Notes under the pieces: generated by a model | The model's input: only the letters and a program-made list of their open reading frames with translations | Databases searched by the model: none | What the model was told of the DNA's origin: nothing | Source: Nibricoccus aquaticus | GTDB lineage: Bacteria; Verrucomicrobiota; Verrucomicrobiia; Opitutales; Opitutaceae | DNA: 64,000 bases | Assembly: GCF_002310495.1 (NCBI RefSeq) | Contig: NZ_CP023344.1 | Coordinates: forward strand, 4,233,501 to 4,297,500 | Direction of reading: 5' to 3' | Program-made: the position numbers and the translations under genes | Part shown: piece by piece, positions 16,598-25,941 of the stretch | Layout: every line of letters begins with the position of its first letter | Numbering within the stretch: the stretch's first letter is position 1

Positions 16598-17878
16598 ATG
16601 TTAAAGGCGAAAACCAAGATACGCGGCTTGCGCTGGTACATCGTTATCATGCTCGGAATTGCTTCCGAGCTGAACTACCTCGACCGGCTGACGCTGGCGG
16701 TATTGGCGCAAACGCTGGAGTTGGAGTTGAACATCACCACCGCTCAGTACGCCAATATCACGTCGGCGTTTTTGGTGAGCTACACGGTGATGTATGCAGT
16801 CAGCGGCCGTTTGGTCGACTGGCTCGGCACCCGAAAATCGTTTTCCATTTTCGTCTCAGGTTGGTCGATCGCGACGATGCTACACTTCTTCGCGCACACC
16901 CCGTTTCAGTTCTCCGTCTGCCGGTTTCTACTCGGGGCAACCGAGCCCGCCAATTTTCCCGGTGGGGTAAAAGGCGTTTCCGAGTGGTTTCCTATGAGGG
17001 AACGCGCGCTCGCGGTGGGCATTTTCAACGCCGGGACCGCCGTTGGATCGGCGCTCGCAGCCCCGACGGTTGCCTGGATCGCGCTCACGTGGGGGTGGCG
17101 TTATGCGTTTATTGTCGTAGGCGGCCTGGGGCTGATTTGGGTGTTTTTCTGGCTGCTCCTCTATCGCCGACCGCAGGAACACCCCCGCATCACGGACGAG
17201 GAAAAGAACTATATTTTCGAAGGCCAGCCTGTCCAAGCCGCGACCCCAACCGTGCCGTGGTCCCAGATCTTTCGCACCCGCGCCGTGTGGGGCTGCGTCG
17301 CAGCGCGAATGCTGACTGACCCGATCTCCTATCTCTTCGCGTTCTGGACGCCGAAGTACCTGCAGCAAACGCAGGGCTTCAACCTCGCTGACGTCGGGAA
17401 ATACAGCTGGATCCCGTTCGCGGCGCTTGCGGTCGGCAACATACTGGGCGGTCTGATCCCCAACCGATTAGTGCGCCGCGGTTGGTCGCTTAATCGTTCG
17501 CGCAAAACCGTGATGTTTGTCGCGTCGTGCATGACGCCGGTTTGCTGCCTCATCATTGTGACGACGAATGTGCCGGCGCTCGCGGTGGGCATGATCAGCG
17601 TCGCGATGCTGGCGCACGCCTTATGGGCGAACATGACCCTGCCGGCCGAAGTTCTTCCGCGTGGTATGATCGGTTCGGTGACCGGACTTGCCGGAGCGTT
17701 GGGTGGGATCATTGGCATCATCTCGCAGCAACTGATCGGCTGGACCGTGCAAAATGTTTCTTACACGCCGGTTTTCGCGGTGTGCGCCTTCATGCCCATG
17801 CTCGCATTGGGTGCGGTTCACCTGCTTATCCGCACGATCGGGCAGCCGGGCGAGTCGACTCAACTTCGGGCGGTGTAA
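16598..17878 (+). CDS. MFS permease of the sugar-acid/anion (ExuT-like) type
   Basis: The 426-residue protein is a 12-helix major facilitator. Visible features are ELNYLDRLTLAVLAQ in helix 1, the loop 2-3 motif GRLVDWLGTRKSF, GATEPANFPGGVKGVSEWFP and the paired halves separated by RRPQEHPRITDEEKNY. These fit the anion:cation symporter family that includes hexuronate permeases, though members also carry other sugars. The context with nagBA suggests uptake of an amino sugar or its derivative. The start at 16598 is chosen so that the basic N-terminus precedes helix 1. The open frame extends 26 codons further upstream. A paralogue is found at 34398. Confidence 0.88.
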   Translation: MLKAKTKIRGLRWYIVIMLGIASELNYLDRLTLAVLAQTLELELNITTAQYANITSAFLVSYTVMYAVSGRLVDWLGTRKSFSIFVSGWSIATMLHFFAHTPFQFSVCRFLLGATEPANFPGGVKGVSEWFPMRERALAVGIFNAGTAVGSALAAPTVAWIALTWGWRYAFIVVGGLGLIWVFFWLLLYRRPQEHPRITDEEKNYIFEGQPVQAATPTVPWSQIFRTRAVWGCVAARMLTDPISYLFAFWTPKYLQQTQGFNLADVGKYSWIPFAALAVGNILGGLIPNRLVRRGWSLNRSRKTVMFVASCMTPVCCLIIVTTNVPALAVGMISVAMLAHALWANMTLPAEVLPRGMIGSVTGLAGALGGIIGIISQQLIGWTVQNVSYTPVFAVCAFMPMLALGAVHLLIRTIGQPGESTQLRAV

Positions 17879-18059
17879 TTTGGCCGGGACTACGGCGACC
17901 GCCGCCGGGCATTCGCGCAAGACGTCCGCGACCTTCTCGCGCCAGCCACCCTTAGCCTATCCAATCGGCCACTGAGGGGGGAGGAGTGAGGCCAAGGTCA
18001 GTCACGAAGGAGAGAACGCGAGTCCGCGGCGGAAGAGTAAGCGTCGTGACGCATGGCAC

Positions 18060-18205
18060 TGCGCTTATCGAAACCACCACCGGACGAGACAAGGGAGATC
18101 GCGACAGCTATTGAGCGAGATTCGGTTCGCATGCAGCGGCGACCAATTTCTTGGAGGGTCACCGCCAAACTTCAGGCAACTATTCGCGCCGACAAGCTGG
18201 TCAAC
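18060..18205 (-). pseudogene. Remnant of a VapC-like PIN toxin gene
   Basis: The minus strand contains AVTLQEIG followed in another frame by LHANRISL. These match VTLQEIG and LNANRISF of the intact VapC at 19742-20137. At base level 18117-18133 repeats the stretch at 19962-19978 almost exactly (CGAGATTCGGTTCGCAT). Frames are broken and both ends are missing. The rest of 17879-18200 shows no other gene. Confidence 0.5.
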
Positions 18206-18839
18206 AAGTGGCCGTCCAGCGTAGGGCATTATCGAGTAGCTTTTGAAATTGGGCGTTGCTCCAAGCCTCTTCGGTGTGGCCCGGCGTGAGTACGCAAACA
18301 CGGCCTTTTTCCGCGCGAGTCCATCCTGCGGGTTGAGATCCATGCTGTGAGGAGGTGCGGAGAAACACGTCAGCCCGAGCATCATCGAAGGCCATCTCAT
18401 AATGTTCGTCGTGAAATGTGGTGGCACTGACTCCAGCCGTGATTGGATGGTCTGCTCGTGGTTCGAGAGCGACGGGGCAGGGTGGCGGGTGTTGAATAAA
18501 TGCGCCACCGGCTAGGGCTCGAAGCTTTGGATTGTTGCGGTAGCAGGTGCCTGCGTGGAGACATAAAAGCCCTTTGCCTGAACGAACGTGCTCAAGAAAT
18601 TTTTCTTCAATGATGGGAGTAAGCCAGGGGCTTTGATCGCCGGGGCTGGTGGTGTTGCCCTTGGCTAGAATGATGAAGTCGTAGTGTGTGAATGAAGCTC
18701 CGCTCCATGCCTCCGGGGTATCCAGCCACTCGAAACGGAAGTCATCGCGCGCGAGTGACGACAGGCCTTTTTGAATGATGGAAGCGGGGTGCCAGGTATC
18801 GTTGCAGAAAACGGCTGTGCGGAGTGGAGAGGTCGGCAT
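18201..18839 (-). CDS. ThuA-like domain protein
   Basis: The 212-residue protein resembles the ThuA-like (trehalose-utilisation) family, which has a glutamine-amidotransferase-like fold. Typical parts are TAVFCNDTWHPA at the first strand, HYDFIILAKG, EHVRSGKGLLCLHAGT, the region HPITAGVSATTFHDEHYEM and GRVCVLTPGHTEEAW near the end. Function is not established in the family; members often sit in sugar loci. The start at 18839 begins just before the first beta strand. The frame upstream overlaps a lacI remnant, which suggests that the present 5' neighbourhood is a rearrangement scar. Confidence 0.8.
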   Translation of the reverse strand: MPTSPLRTAVFCNDTWHPASIIQKGLSSLARDDFRFEWLDTPEAWSGASFTHYDFIILAKGNTTSPGDQSPWLTPIIEEKFLEHVRSGKGLLCLHAGTCYRNNPKLRALAGGAFIQHPPPCPVALEPRADHPITAGVSATTFHDEHYEMAFDDARADVFLRTSSQHGSQPAGWTRAEKGRVCVLTPGHTEEAWSNAQFQKLLDNALRWTATC

Positions 18840-18914
18840 GGTTGAAGGTCGGCGATTTCGCGAACGAGCGAATCCAGTATTTTTTTTTCGTGCTGCGACG
18901 CTCTGTGGAGGCGA

Positions 18915-19372
18915 CTTTACGCACGGATTCGCCCAGACGCCAGGAACCCAAGATGAGATTGGTGGCGGGATGTTCGGGCAAGCCGCGTTTGTTGGTGTGC
19001 AGCTGGGAAACGAGTTGATCCACGGCGGCACCGATGGCTTCAAAATGCTGGAAGATCCCGGCGCGGTCAGCCTTCAGCGCGCAAACAGAAGCGAAGTCGA
19101 CGCGATTGGCGATGTTGACGCCGTCGTCGCGTAGCCAGCCGCCGACGTCATCGAGCACGCTGACAATCACGTCGGGCTTCTGACGTCGATACCAAGGAAT
19201 GAATACGTCTTTGTTCTACTCCGATGGGAAGCAGCGGGGCGAGGTCGGCGGCTAGAATCATGTTGTTGGTGCGCTCGTCTTGCCGGTGTTCCATGGCTAG
19301 ACCGATGCGTTTGTAGCCGAGTTGTGAGCCCAAATGGGAGTGGGTGGCGAAACGTCGTGGTGTGCTTGGCCA
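18915..19372 (-). pseudogene. Remnant of a LacI-family regulator gene
   Basis: Only the effector-domain part survives. One frame gives SQLGYKRIGLAMEHRQDERT and ILAADLAPLLPIGVEQ. After a shift near 19215 another frame gives FIPWYRRQKPDVIVSVLDDV, AGIFQHFEAIGAAVDQLVSQ and GLPEHPATNLILGSWRLGES. Together these follow the usual order of the second half of a LacI-type regulator. The DNA-binding half is absent. It runs into the ThuA-like gene on the same strand. Confidence 0.75.
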
Positions 19373-19562
19373 TTACCAGAGTATAAATTGCCAGCTGATC
19401 GAGATTACCAATTCAGCTTCACGTTGAATCCAACACATTGAACAACCAACGTTTAATGTAGGATGGGAGCGGTGTGGGGCTGCGAAGTTTTTCGGCCCGG
19501 GATATGGCCGACTCGCCATGTCACCAGGCAAATCTGTTGTCGGCTTAGCTTCTTCAGAGGAG

Positions 19563-19592
19563 AAAACTGGCGGAGAGGGAGGGATTCGAACC
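19563..19592 (-). repeat. tRNA-Ser 3'-end copy (candidate att site, left end)
   Basis: These 30 bases are identical to 38183-38212, the last 25 bases of the intact tRNA-Ser with its CCA plus 5 flanking bases, in the same orientation. The remainder of a tRNA is missing here. Such a fragment is what a site-specific integration into the 3' end of a tRNA gene leaves at the far end of the insert. An inverted repeat (CTAAGTC 19610-19616, GACTTAG 19630-19636) lies close by. Nothing else was found in 19373-19741. Confidence 0.75.
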
Positions 19593-19741
19593 TGTCTCCG
19601 GCCTTGAAGCTAAGTCGCATAGAAGCGCGGACTTAGTTAGTGGTTAATGATTTAGATCCAGTAAATAAAAGCAGGCTGAGGAGTCGAAGTGGAGGCGGAA
19701 ACAGCTTTTTGGGCAACCTTCCGACAACCTTAACAGGGCGT

Positions 19742-20137
19742 TCACCAAATCGTTGAGACGACTGACGAATCCGTGATGTTCGCGTCTTTAGTGATGAGGG
19801 GCAGTCGATGCGCTTTTGCCGTGGCAGTGATGACCCGATCAAATTGATCAGCGTGAGGCAATGCGAGCGCCGGAGCGGCGATGGCGATTTCCAAAGTAAT
19901 CGGGAGCACTGTGACGTAGTTGAGCAGGTTTCCGAGTACACTTGCAGGCGAACCTTTGAACGAGATTCGGTTCGCATTAAGCAGCAGGCCAATTTCCTGC
20001 AGCGTCACATCGGAAATAGCTAATTGCTCGTACGGAGTCGTTACGATCGCACGGGTCGCTTTGGCTCCAAGCCGCTCTTCGTCGGTGGCAGCCCACAAAA
20101 ACGCGTGTGTATCCAGCAGGTATTTAAGGCGTGCCAT
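19742..20137 (-). CDS. vapC: VapC-type PIN-domain toxin
   Basis: The 131-residue protein starts YLLDTHAFLWAATDEERLG, the first acidic motif of PIN nucleases. It continues with TLQEIGLLLNANRISFKG and ends with LPHADQFDRVITATAKAHRLPLITKDANI, giving the set of acidic residues that bind Mg2+. These toxins cut RNA, often initiator tRNA. The start at 20137 (MARLKYLLDTHAF) places the PIN motif at the N-terminus and overlaps the antitoxin stop by 1 base. It is the first gene inside the tRNA-Ser-bounded block and may help to keep the block in the genome. Confidence 0.9.
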   Translation of the reverse strand: MARLKYLLDTHAFLWAATDEERLGAKATRAIVTTPYEQLAISDVTLQEIGLLLNANRISFKGSPASVLGNLLNYVTVLPITLEIAIAAPALALPHADQFDRVITATAKAHRLPLITKDANITDSSVVSTIW

Positions 20138-20379
20138 TACAGGGAGGGTTTCCACGCATCGCCTGGCAGCGTCGGTTTGGTGAGGTCGTCGTGAAACGCG
20201 ATTTTTCCTCTGGCCGCTCCGAGCAGGGACCTTTTGGGAACGGCTGCGGTGAAAAGAAACCATCCTTCTTTATCCCGGACGCGAACGGTTTCGCCTTTGC
20301 GGGCCTTCGCCTTGATGGTCGTAAAGTCGCGGAGAAAGGTGCGCGTGTTCGTTTCCATAGCCAGAACAACGTCTGACAT
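20137..20379 (-). CDS. vapB: VapB-type antitoxin (Phd/YefM-like)
   Basis: The product of 80 residues reads NTRTFLRDFTTIKAKARKGETVRVRDKEGWFLF, the pattern of a Phd/YefM-type antitoxin that binds DNA with its N-terminal half and the toxin with its C-terminal half. The ATG at 20379 is preferred. Others at 20403 and 20358 are possible, and the TTG at 20421 is unlikely. The stop overlaps the vapC start, so translation is coupled. A 10-bp inverted repeat upstream (20433-20473) is a plausible autoregulatory site. Confidence 0.82.
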   Translation of the reverse strand: MSDVVLAMETNTRTFLRDFTTIKAKARKGETVRVRDKEGWFLFTAAVPKRSLLGAARGKIAFHDDLTKPTLPGDAWKPSL

Positions 20380-20432
20380 TTTCAAATTTGTCAAGCCGAG
20401 CATCTCGCGGGGTCTTTTCAAAAAAGCACTGG

Positions 20433-20473
20433 AAACTATGCGATCCGCACAGTCGTATCCGTCCGCATAGTTT
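20433..20473. promoter_or_regulatory. Inverted repeat upstream of vapBC (candidate operator)
   Basis: Perfect 10-base arms AAACTATGCG (20433-20442) and CGCATAGTTT (20464-20473) flank 21 bases. The centre is about 75 bases upstream of the vapB start. Toxin-antitoxin complexes usually bind such repeats to repress their own promoter. The rest of 20474-20790 shows no recognisable gene. Confidence 0.5.
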
Positions 20474-20790
20474 TGAGCGGTCGCATCTCCACTTTAGTTT
20501 GGCCCGGATCATTGCCGATGAAAGAGGCGGCAGGATTCCTCGCCGTTGACCAAGGACAAGCGCCACGAGGAGGGCAAGGCGTTGAGGTGTTCAGTCTGAT
20601 GTAGGGCAGCTTCCACTCTTGAAACAATAGAGGGTTCGTAACCGAGAAGCCGCTTGCAACGTATTCCATCTCACTGGCACGCGGCACTCGCGAGGCTATG
20701 GTTGGCTTGCGGGTTCATTTATAGACGGCGCTGAGTTGTGTCGCCGCGTTTTCGACGAGATCACTGGTCGCAGGGGACTTTGATAAAGCG

Positions 20791-23001
20791 TTATTCAATT
20801 CTCAAAGATTCCGCCTGATTGGCGGATTCGGGTTTTTTACTGCCGATGAGCCATAAGACTCCACCGGACCAAGAAAGCGTTTTGCGCCAGCGCAGTTTAT
20901 TTTCGAGGAGCTCAATCTCTGTTTCCGGACCACAGAGTTGAGTGTGAATTTTCCAATGCCATGCATCATCCACATCTGGCGCGAAAATCGATAGCGATGG
21001 CGCATCAAAACAGTGCCAGATGATGAGCAACTGCCTTCTGGCGACATCTGTGATCGTGACGATTTGGTGTCCCGTAGGATGTTGCCGCGAACTACCAACG
21101 CAACGGTCAGCGCGAAAACGTCCGTCACGAATCAACGACGTTACCTGGCGGTATAGATTCATGGCGGCGCGAGTGAAGTCCCATGCAGGAGACGAGAGGC
21201 GATCGACCTCCCCGGAAAGGCACATGCGGCCCAGAAAGGTGGCGGCGAGTGAATAGCTCAGGCGTTGAAGTGAGTCGTTCGCGCGGAGCACCGCCCAGAT
21301 TTGCTTTTGTGCGGACCAAACCACGCGGTTCAGGTCTGCGGCGATGAGCGGGATATCCGGCGTCTCGTGCGCATCGGAAAACGAACTCATTGACGTCAAC
21401 GCCATCATGGACGGTTCGAGGCGGTGACCGCCCGACGAACAGTTTTCGATGACGAGATCGGGTAACTCATCACGAAGCCGTTCGAAAAAACGCTGCACGC
21501 CGGCAAGATGCTGTCGGAGATTTTCGCCTGGAGATTCAAGGCCATCGACGCCGGGGCCGATAGAGTCGTTGCAGTCTATCTTGAGGCAGCCAAATCCGTC
21601 GTCGCGAAGACGCGCGATGACGCGTTGTGCGAGAAAATCGTGAACCCACGGATCGCGAAAATCCCAGAAGCGGCGCGCTCCGACTTGGAGTGGAACGCCG
21701 TCGCGGTGAAGTTGGTGGGTGGTTTCTTGCCACGCATCAGAGCCCGGATTGATGGCCTCGAATTCGAACCACAACCCGGGGACCAGTCCGTGGGCGCGAA
21801 TGGCGTCGGTGGTCGGGCGCAAGCCTTGCGGAAAAGCGCGGCGGTTCACGCGCCAGTCCCCGTTTTGTTGAAACTGATTTCCCGGACGTTCCGCCCACCC
21901 GTCGTCGATGACGAGGTAGGTGACACCGCTTCCGGCGAGTCGCCCGGCGAGCGCGACCAGGGAATCGTGCGTGGGGTTTCCCCATGACGTGCACCACTCG
22001 TTGAAGATGATGGGGAGGGTTGCTTCGCGTGGCGGTAGGCACGCACGTACGCGCATCGCCAGCAGTAGACGATCGCAGACGTCGTCGATGTTTCCAGTGA
22101 CGGCGGTGAGAAACGCAGGTGGCGCGAGAAAGGTCTCGCCGGGCGCGAGGGTTTTGCTCCATTCGCCGGCGAGACGGTCGGCCCCGCCTCCGCCGAGCGC
22201 GAATTGATCGGCACGGCGGTAGAGTTCGAGATGCCAGGTGCCTGGCGTGGCGAGTTGTATCGCCCATGTCACTTCGGCCGCGCGATCCTCGATGGCGACG
22301 AACGGGAACCATCCATTGACCGGAAGCGATCCTACTTGGCCAAAGCGCTCGGTGCGCACCGCGTGGCCGGTCCAGGAACGTTCTAGGTGTAGGTCTTCGA
22401 TTGAGCGCGTGTCGAGTCGACCTTCTGCGCTCCAGGCGCTGCGGCAGCGATGCACCCGCAGGCGGCCCGCGGTGTCGTCGCTCGCAAACGGCGTGATGCC
22501 GCCGAGGGAAAACGCATCGAGCGCGTCGAGGGTGAGCGACCCTGTGGATGTGTTTTCCGCGGAGATTTGCACCGTCGCGACGCCGCTCGCTGGATCGACG
22601 ACCAATTCATGCGTGCAACGCAGTCCGCGAGGATGGGCGAGGGTAGTGCGAAGAAGCGTGTGACCATTTTCGAGGATTTTCCGTTCGTGGCGATGCACCC
22701 GGAGATCCGCCGTTGTCGAGGAGTTGCGCAACGTGCGGCCATTTGCGTAGCCACCGGGAAGCACGTCTCCGCGGAGATGCGCATGAACCAATGAATCGAC
22801 TTCCCATGCGCGCGTTTGATTCCACGGATCCGGCAGCTGCTTGATCGCAGGCGAATCGAGCCACTCGCGCGGTGAGACAAGCGCCTCGCGTCGCGCGGCC
22901 GGGATGATGCGCAATCCCCACGCGGCCGGTTGATCGGCGGGCGCGTGATAGGAAACGAGTAGATCGCCGATGACGTATTCTGCCTGAGTGAGGACGGGCA
23001 T
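20791..23001 (-). CDS. GH36-type alpha-galactosidase
   Basis: The 736-residue protein has the GH36 plan: an N-terminal beta-sandwich (1-320), a barrel (about 325-640) and a C-terminal beta domain. Barrel motifs include FNEWCTSWGNPTH, YLVIDDGWAERPGNQFQQ, LVPGLWFEFEAINP, FGCLKIDCND with the nucleophile Asp, IENCSSGGHRLEP and FSDAHET with the acid/base Asp. The reaction is hydrolysis of terminal alpha-galactosyl units. There is no signal peptide, so it probably acts in the cytoplasm or is exported another way. It lies 77 bases downstream of the TonB-receptor gene with a terminator between, so readthrough or its own promoter is needed. Confidence 0.87.
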   Translation of the reverse strand: MPVLTQAEYVIGDLLVSYHAPADQPAAWGLRIIPAARREALVSPREWLDSPAIKQLPDPWNQTRAWEVDSLVHAHLRGDVLPGGYANGRTLRNSSTTADLRVHRHERKILENGHTLLRTTLAHPRGLRCTHELVVDPASGVATVQISAENTSTGSLTLDALDAFSLGGITPFASDDTAGRLRVHRCRSAWSAEGRLDTRSIEDLHLERSWTGHAVRTERFGQVGSLPVNGWFPFVAIEDRAAEVTWAIQLATPGTWHLELYRRADQFALGGGGADRLAGEWSKTLAPGETFLAPPAFLTAVTGNIDDVCDRLLLAMRVRACLPPREATLPIIFNEWCTSWGNPTHDSLVALAGRLAGSGVTYLVIDDGWAERPGNQFQQNGDWRVNRRAFPQGLRPTTDAIRAHGLVPGLWFEFEAINPGSDAWQETTHQLHRDGVPLQVGARRFWDFRDPWVHDFLAQRVIARLRDDGFGCLKIDCNDSIGPGVDGLESPGENLRQHLAGVQRFFERLRDELPDLVIENCSSGGHRLEPSMMALTSMSSFSDAHETPDIPLIAADLNRVVWSAQKQIWAVLRANDSLQRLSYSLAATFLGRMCLSGEVDRLSSPAWDFTRAAMNLYRQVTSLIRDGRFRADRCVGSSRQHPTGHQIVTITDVARRQLLIIWHCFDAPSLSIFAPDVDDAWHWKIHTQLCGPETEIELLENKLRWRKTLSWSGGVLWLIGSKKPESANQAESLRIE

Positions 23002-23010
23002 GCGGGTGGG

Positions 23011-23047
23011 TTAAAGAAAACAGCGAAAGTCTTGGGACTTTCGCTGT
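23011..23047 (-). terminator. Terminator between the TonB receptor and GH36 genes
   Basis: An 11-bp perfect stem (ACAGCGAAAGT 23020-23030, ACTTTCGCTGT 23037-23047) with a 6-base loop is followed on the minus strand by TTTTCTTTAA. It lies 31 bases past the receptor stop codon. Confidence 0.85.
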
Positions 23048-23078
23048 GTGGGTGAGCGGCGATGGGCGGCTGACGGAT

Positions 23079-25733
23079 TTAGAAACGCGTCGTGGCGGTG
23101 AACATAACGGTGCGTGGATTGGACCAGGTGCGACCGCCGGCGGAGTAGAGCTTGTCGGTCACATTCTCTATGTTGAGCTGCAGATCGACGGGACGGCTGA
23201 ACACTTGCGCTCGGTAGCCGATCGCCGCGTCGAATGCCGTCCAACTGGGGAGGACGGTGCCCCACGAGGAATTGCTGGCGAGCGGCATGAGATCGCTCTG
23301 GTAACGGATACCCACGCCGAACCAGCTATTCTTCAAAACGCCTTCGGTGACGCTGTATTTCTGCCAGACGCGAAGCGTGTTGTCGGGCGTGTTGTCGAGC
23401 GGACGACCGTTGAGAATCGAGTAGTCGATCATGGCCTGTGCGGTCGCGGCGGTGCCGGCGAGCGGACGCGAGAGCGTGAGCTCGTTGGTCCAGAGGTGGC
23501 TGGCTTCGAAGGTCATCGTGTAGTTGTTATTTGGCATCCATACGAAGCCGAACTCGGCGCCTTCCGACGTGCTGCCGTCGATGGTCTTGTTCCATTGCAC
23601 GCGGGCGGTTTGAGCGAGGTTTTGTGTCGCAGGATTTTGATCGACCGCAGTGCCGATATTGCGCGGATCGGTCGCCGTCCGCTCGTTGTCGATGATGACT
23701 GTGTTGCGACGGGTGAGTTCGAACACGCCGACGTGGCCGATCAGCTTGCGCTTGAAGAGTTCGACCTTAAGGCCCGCTTCACGGCCACGGCCTTCGAGGT
23801 CGGGCACGGGGTTCGCGAGGCGTTCTTCGGTGGTCACGAGGTTGGTGAAGCCTGCGGCGGCGTTGATCAGAGAACCGGCTGGCACAGCTTCCACGCCAAT
23901 GTTCTGGCTGACGTAGAAGTTGAGTCCCTTGAACGGCTCGAAAACGAGGCCGAGCGTGTTGGACTGGGTGGAAGTTTTCGGCGTGTTGAGGAAGCGGCTG
24001 ACTTTATTGCGATTGCGATCGAGGTTGTAGGAGGACTGTTGGATCTCGCTGTTGCGATAGCCGGCGAACACCGTGATGCGATCCTGCCAGACGCTGCCGC
24101 TATAGGCGACGTAGCTGGCTTCGGGAAAGGAGCGGGAGTACGTTTGCGCGTTAGCGCCGGGAGCGGCCGTGTCATCGGCAAAGGTGACGATTGACTGGTA
24201 ATTAGGCACCGCGTGAACGCGGGGATCGAAATAGTTGAGAACGTTCGCTCCTGTCAGCGTCGCCGGTGAACCGATGACATTGGGCGATCCGGCAACGCTC
24301 GCCAGTTTGGACGTATTCACCAAAGGAGTTACCGACCACGCCTGATTGAAGGCAGCTTCATAGCCGGCGAGGAACTTGTGGTTGATCTTGAGGAAATCCT
24401 TCGTGACGACGGCTTCGAACTTTCCATTGACCGGAGTTTCCTCGCGCTTGGTTGCCGTGGAGGTGGCCGACAGCAGCGGAGTGCTGCCGTCGGGATAGCG
24501 GCGGAGCGCGTTGCTGAAGAAGGTCGTGTCACTGTGCTGGTTGGCCCAGCGGCCGAAGAGGCGGAGCTCCAGCCAGTCGGTGACGATCAGGTTGGTTTCG
24601 CTTTCGATGAGATCGTACTTGGTGGAGAAGGAGTCGTTGGCGCCGAAATGATTCGCGTCATAACCACCCGCCCAGTCGCCGGCCGTGAAGCTTTCGCCCT
24701 CGCCGAGCGAGCGCCAGCGACCGTCGATGGTGTATTTGTCCAGGCGCCAATTGGCGAAGGTGCGGGCGATGCGCGTACGATATTCGCCTACCGTGTAGGG
24801 ACGACCGAGCGCCGTGGTGCTGCCGAGGTTGAGGAGCGCCTGCGAAGGATTGTCGTAATCATCCTGATACGCTTGGGTCGCTTGCATGGAGTTGCTCACC
24901 ATGTTGCCGCTAAGATCGCGGTGAGCGTATTCGAGGCGCGTGGTCAGCTTGCGGAAGGGACGCCAGATCACCTGAGGGTTGATGAACTTCGTCGTGGATT
25001 CGCTGAAATCGCGCCACGTGTTGTCGTCGCTGTAGAGGGCGATTACACGGTAAGCCAGTTTGTCCTTGATGATCGGGCCGGTCAGATCGGCGCGGACTTG
25101 GTAGCTATCGTTGGAATCAACTTTAACGCCGAACTTGTAGGCGGGCGCGAACTGTGGCTTCGCGGTGACGAGATTCATCACGCCGCCGAGAGTGGAACCG
25201 CCGATGAAGACGGACATCGGGCCGCGCGCGATCTCGACGCGGTCGACGTTCTCCGTGCCGAAACCGAACTTCATCGGAAGACCGTTCCGCTGGCTGACGT
25301 TAATTGGCTGCCCACGGATGCGCGTGCGCAATGGCTCGCCGCCGGTCACTGCACCGACCGAAGGATCGATGCCTGCAGAGTTGCGCGAGCCGTTGTCCAT
25401 GCCGCCTTGGTCGGTCGTGAAGCCGGCTTGGTAATTGGCGACGCCGTTGAAGCCCATGCCGCCGGTGTCCTCGAGGAATTGGGCGGTGACCACGTTGATC
25501 GCGAGCGGGATTTTCGCGAGATCGGCCGCGAAGCCGGTTGTGGCAACGGATTTGTCAGCGACGTACGCGGAGTCTTTGCTGCTGCGGACTTCGAATACGG
25601 ACAGTTGCACGGTGTCTTCACTATCCATCGGCACCGTCGACGACGTCGGCGCTGTTTGGGAAAGAAGCGGAGCGCCTGTGAGCAGTACGGCCCCCAGGCA
25701 GCTGGCGCGGGAACCGAGGCGTAAGGTTTTCAT
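23079..25733 (-). CDS. TonB-dependent outer-membrane receptor
   Basis: The 884-residue protein has a signal peptide (MKTLRLGSRASCLGAVLLTG). It has a short N-terminal region with the sequence VQLSVFEVRSSKDSAY that is common in Opitutaceae receptors, a plug domain (about 60-200, with IPLAINVVTAQFLED and MSVFIGGSTLGGVMNLVTAK) and a long barrel. It ends with NIENVTDKLYSAGG and a terminal aromatic residue after TATTR. It should import a ligand into the periplasm with TonB energy. The glycan enzymes around it suggest an oligosaccharide. No SusD-like partner is present. The start at 25733 is set by the signal peptide. It is divergent from the two-domain esterase gene, and two LacI-type operator motifs lie in the shared promoter region. 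Confidence 0.93.
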   Translation of the reverse strand: MKTLRLGSRASCLGAVLLTGAPLLSQTAPTSSTVPMDSEDTVQLSVFEVRSSKDSAYVADKSVATTGFAADLAKIPLAINVVTAQFLEDTGGMGFNGVANYQAGFTTDQGGMDNGSRNSAGIDPSVGAVTGGEPLRTRIRGQPINVSQRNGLPMKFGFGTENVDRVEIARGPMSVFIGGSTLGGVMNLVTAKPQFAPAYKFGVKVDSNDSYQVRADLTGPIIKDKLAYRVIALYSDDNTWRDFSESTTKFINPQVIWRPFRKLTTRLEYAHRDLSGNMVSNSMQATQAYQDDYDNPSQALLNLGSTTALGRPYTVGEYRTRIARTFANWRLDKYTIDGRWRSLGEGESFTAGDWAGGYDANHFGANDSFSTKYDLIESETNLIVTDWLELRLFGRWANQHSDTTFFSNALRRYPDGSTPLLSATSTATKREETPVNGKFEAVVTKDFLKINHKFLAGYEAAFNQAWSVTPLVNTSKLASVAGSPNVIGSPATLTGANVLNYFDPRVHAVPNYQSIVTFADDTAAPGANAQTYSRSFPEASYVAYSGSVWQDRITVFAGYRNSEIQQSSYNLDRNRNKVSRFLNTPKTSTQSNTLGLVFEPFKGLNFYVSQNIGVEAVPAGSLINAAAGFTNLVTTEERLANPVPDLEGRGREAGLKVELFKRKLIGHVGVFELTRRNTVIIDNERTATDPRNIGTAVDQNPATQNLAQTARVQWNKTIDGSTSEGAEFGFVWMPNNNYTMTFEASHLWTNELTLSRPLAGTAATAQAMIDYSILNGRPLDNTPDNTLRVWQKYSVTEGVLKNSWFGVGIRYQSDLMPLASNSSWGTVLPSWTAFDAAIGYRAQVFSRPVDLQLNIENVTDKLYSAGGRTWSNPRTVMFTATTRF

Positions 25734-25898
25734 TGTAGGGGAGGTTTGAGGTTGGTGGCGGTTTCCCCGGCAAATACAACTCGGGCGAAGCAAATCGGGA
25801 GGAGCCAATCACACCGGCTAAGCGGCGTCTGGAGGGAGTAGTTTGCGGGGTGGAGTAGCCATGCGCCTGCGCACGCTCATCCTAAACTACGTCGTTAC

Positions 25899-25910
25899 TG
25901 AAATCGCTCA
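25899..25910. promoter_or_regulatory. LacI-type operator motif (TonB receptor/esterase promoter)
   Basis: On the minus strand this reads TGAGCGATTTCA, 11 of 12 identical to the motif at 34313-34324 in front of the MFS gene. The longer context GCTGAGCG..TTTCAGT is shared too (25896-25912 and 34311-34327). Confidence 0.6.
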
Positions 25911-25941
25911 GCATTTGACGGCAGTTGAACGGTAACCGCTC

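Noticed and set aside
19563-19650. Second tRNA-Ser gene
   Set aside because: Only the 3' quarter of a tRNA is present. No anticodon arm or acceptor 5' strand can be found next to it.
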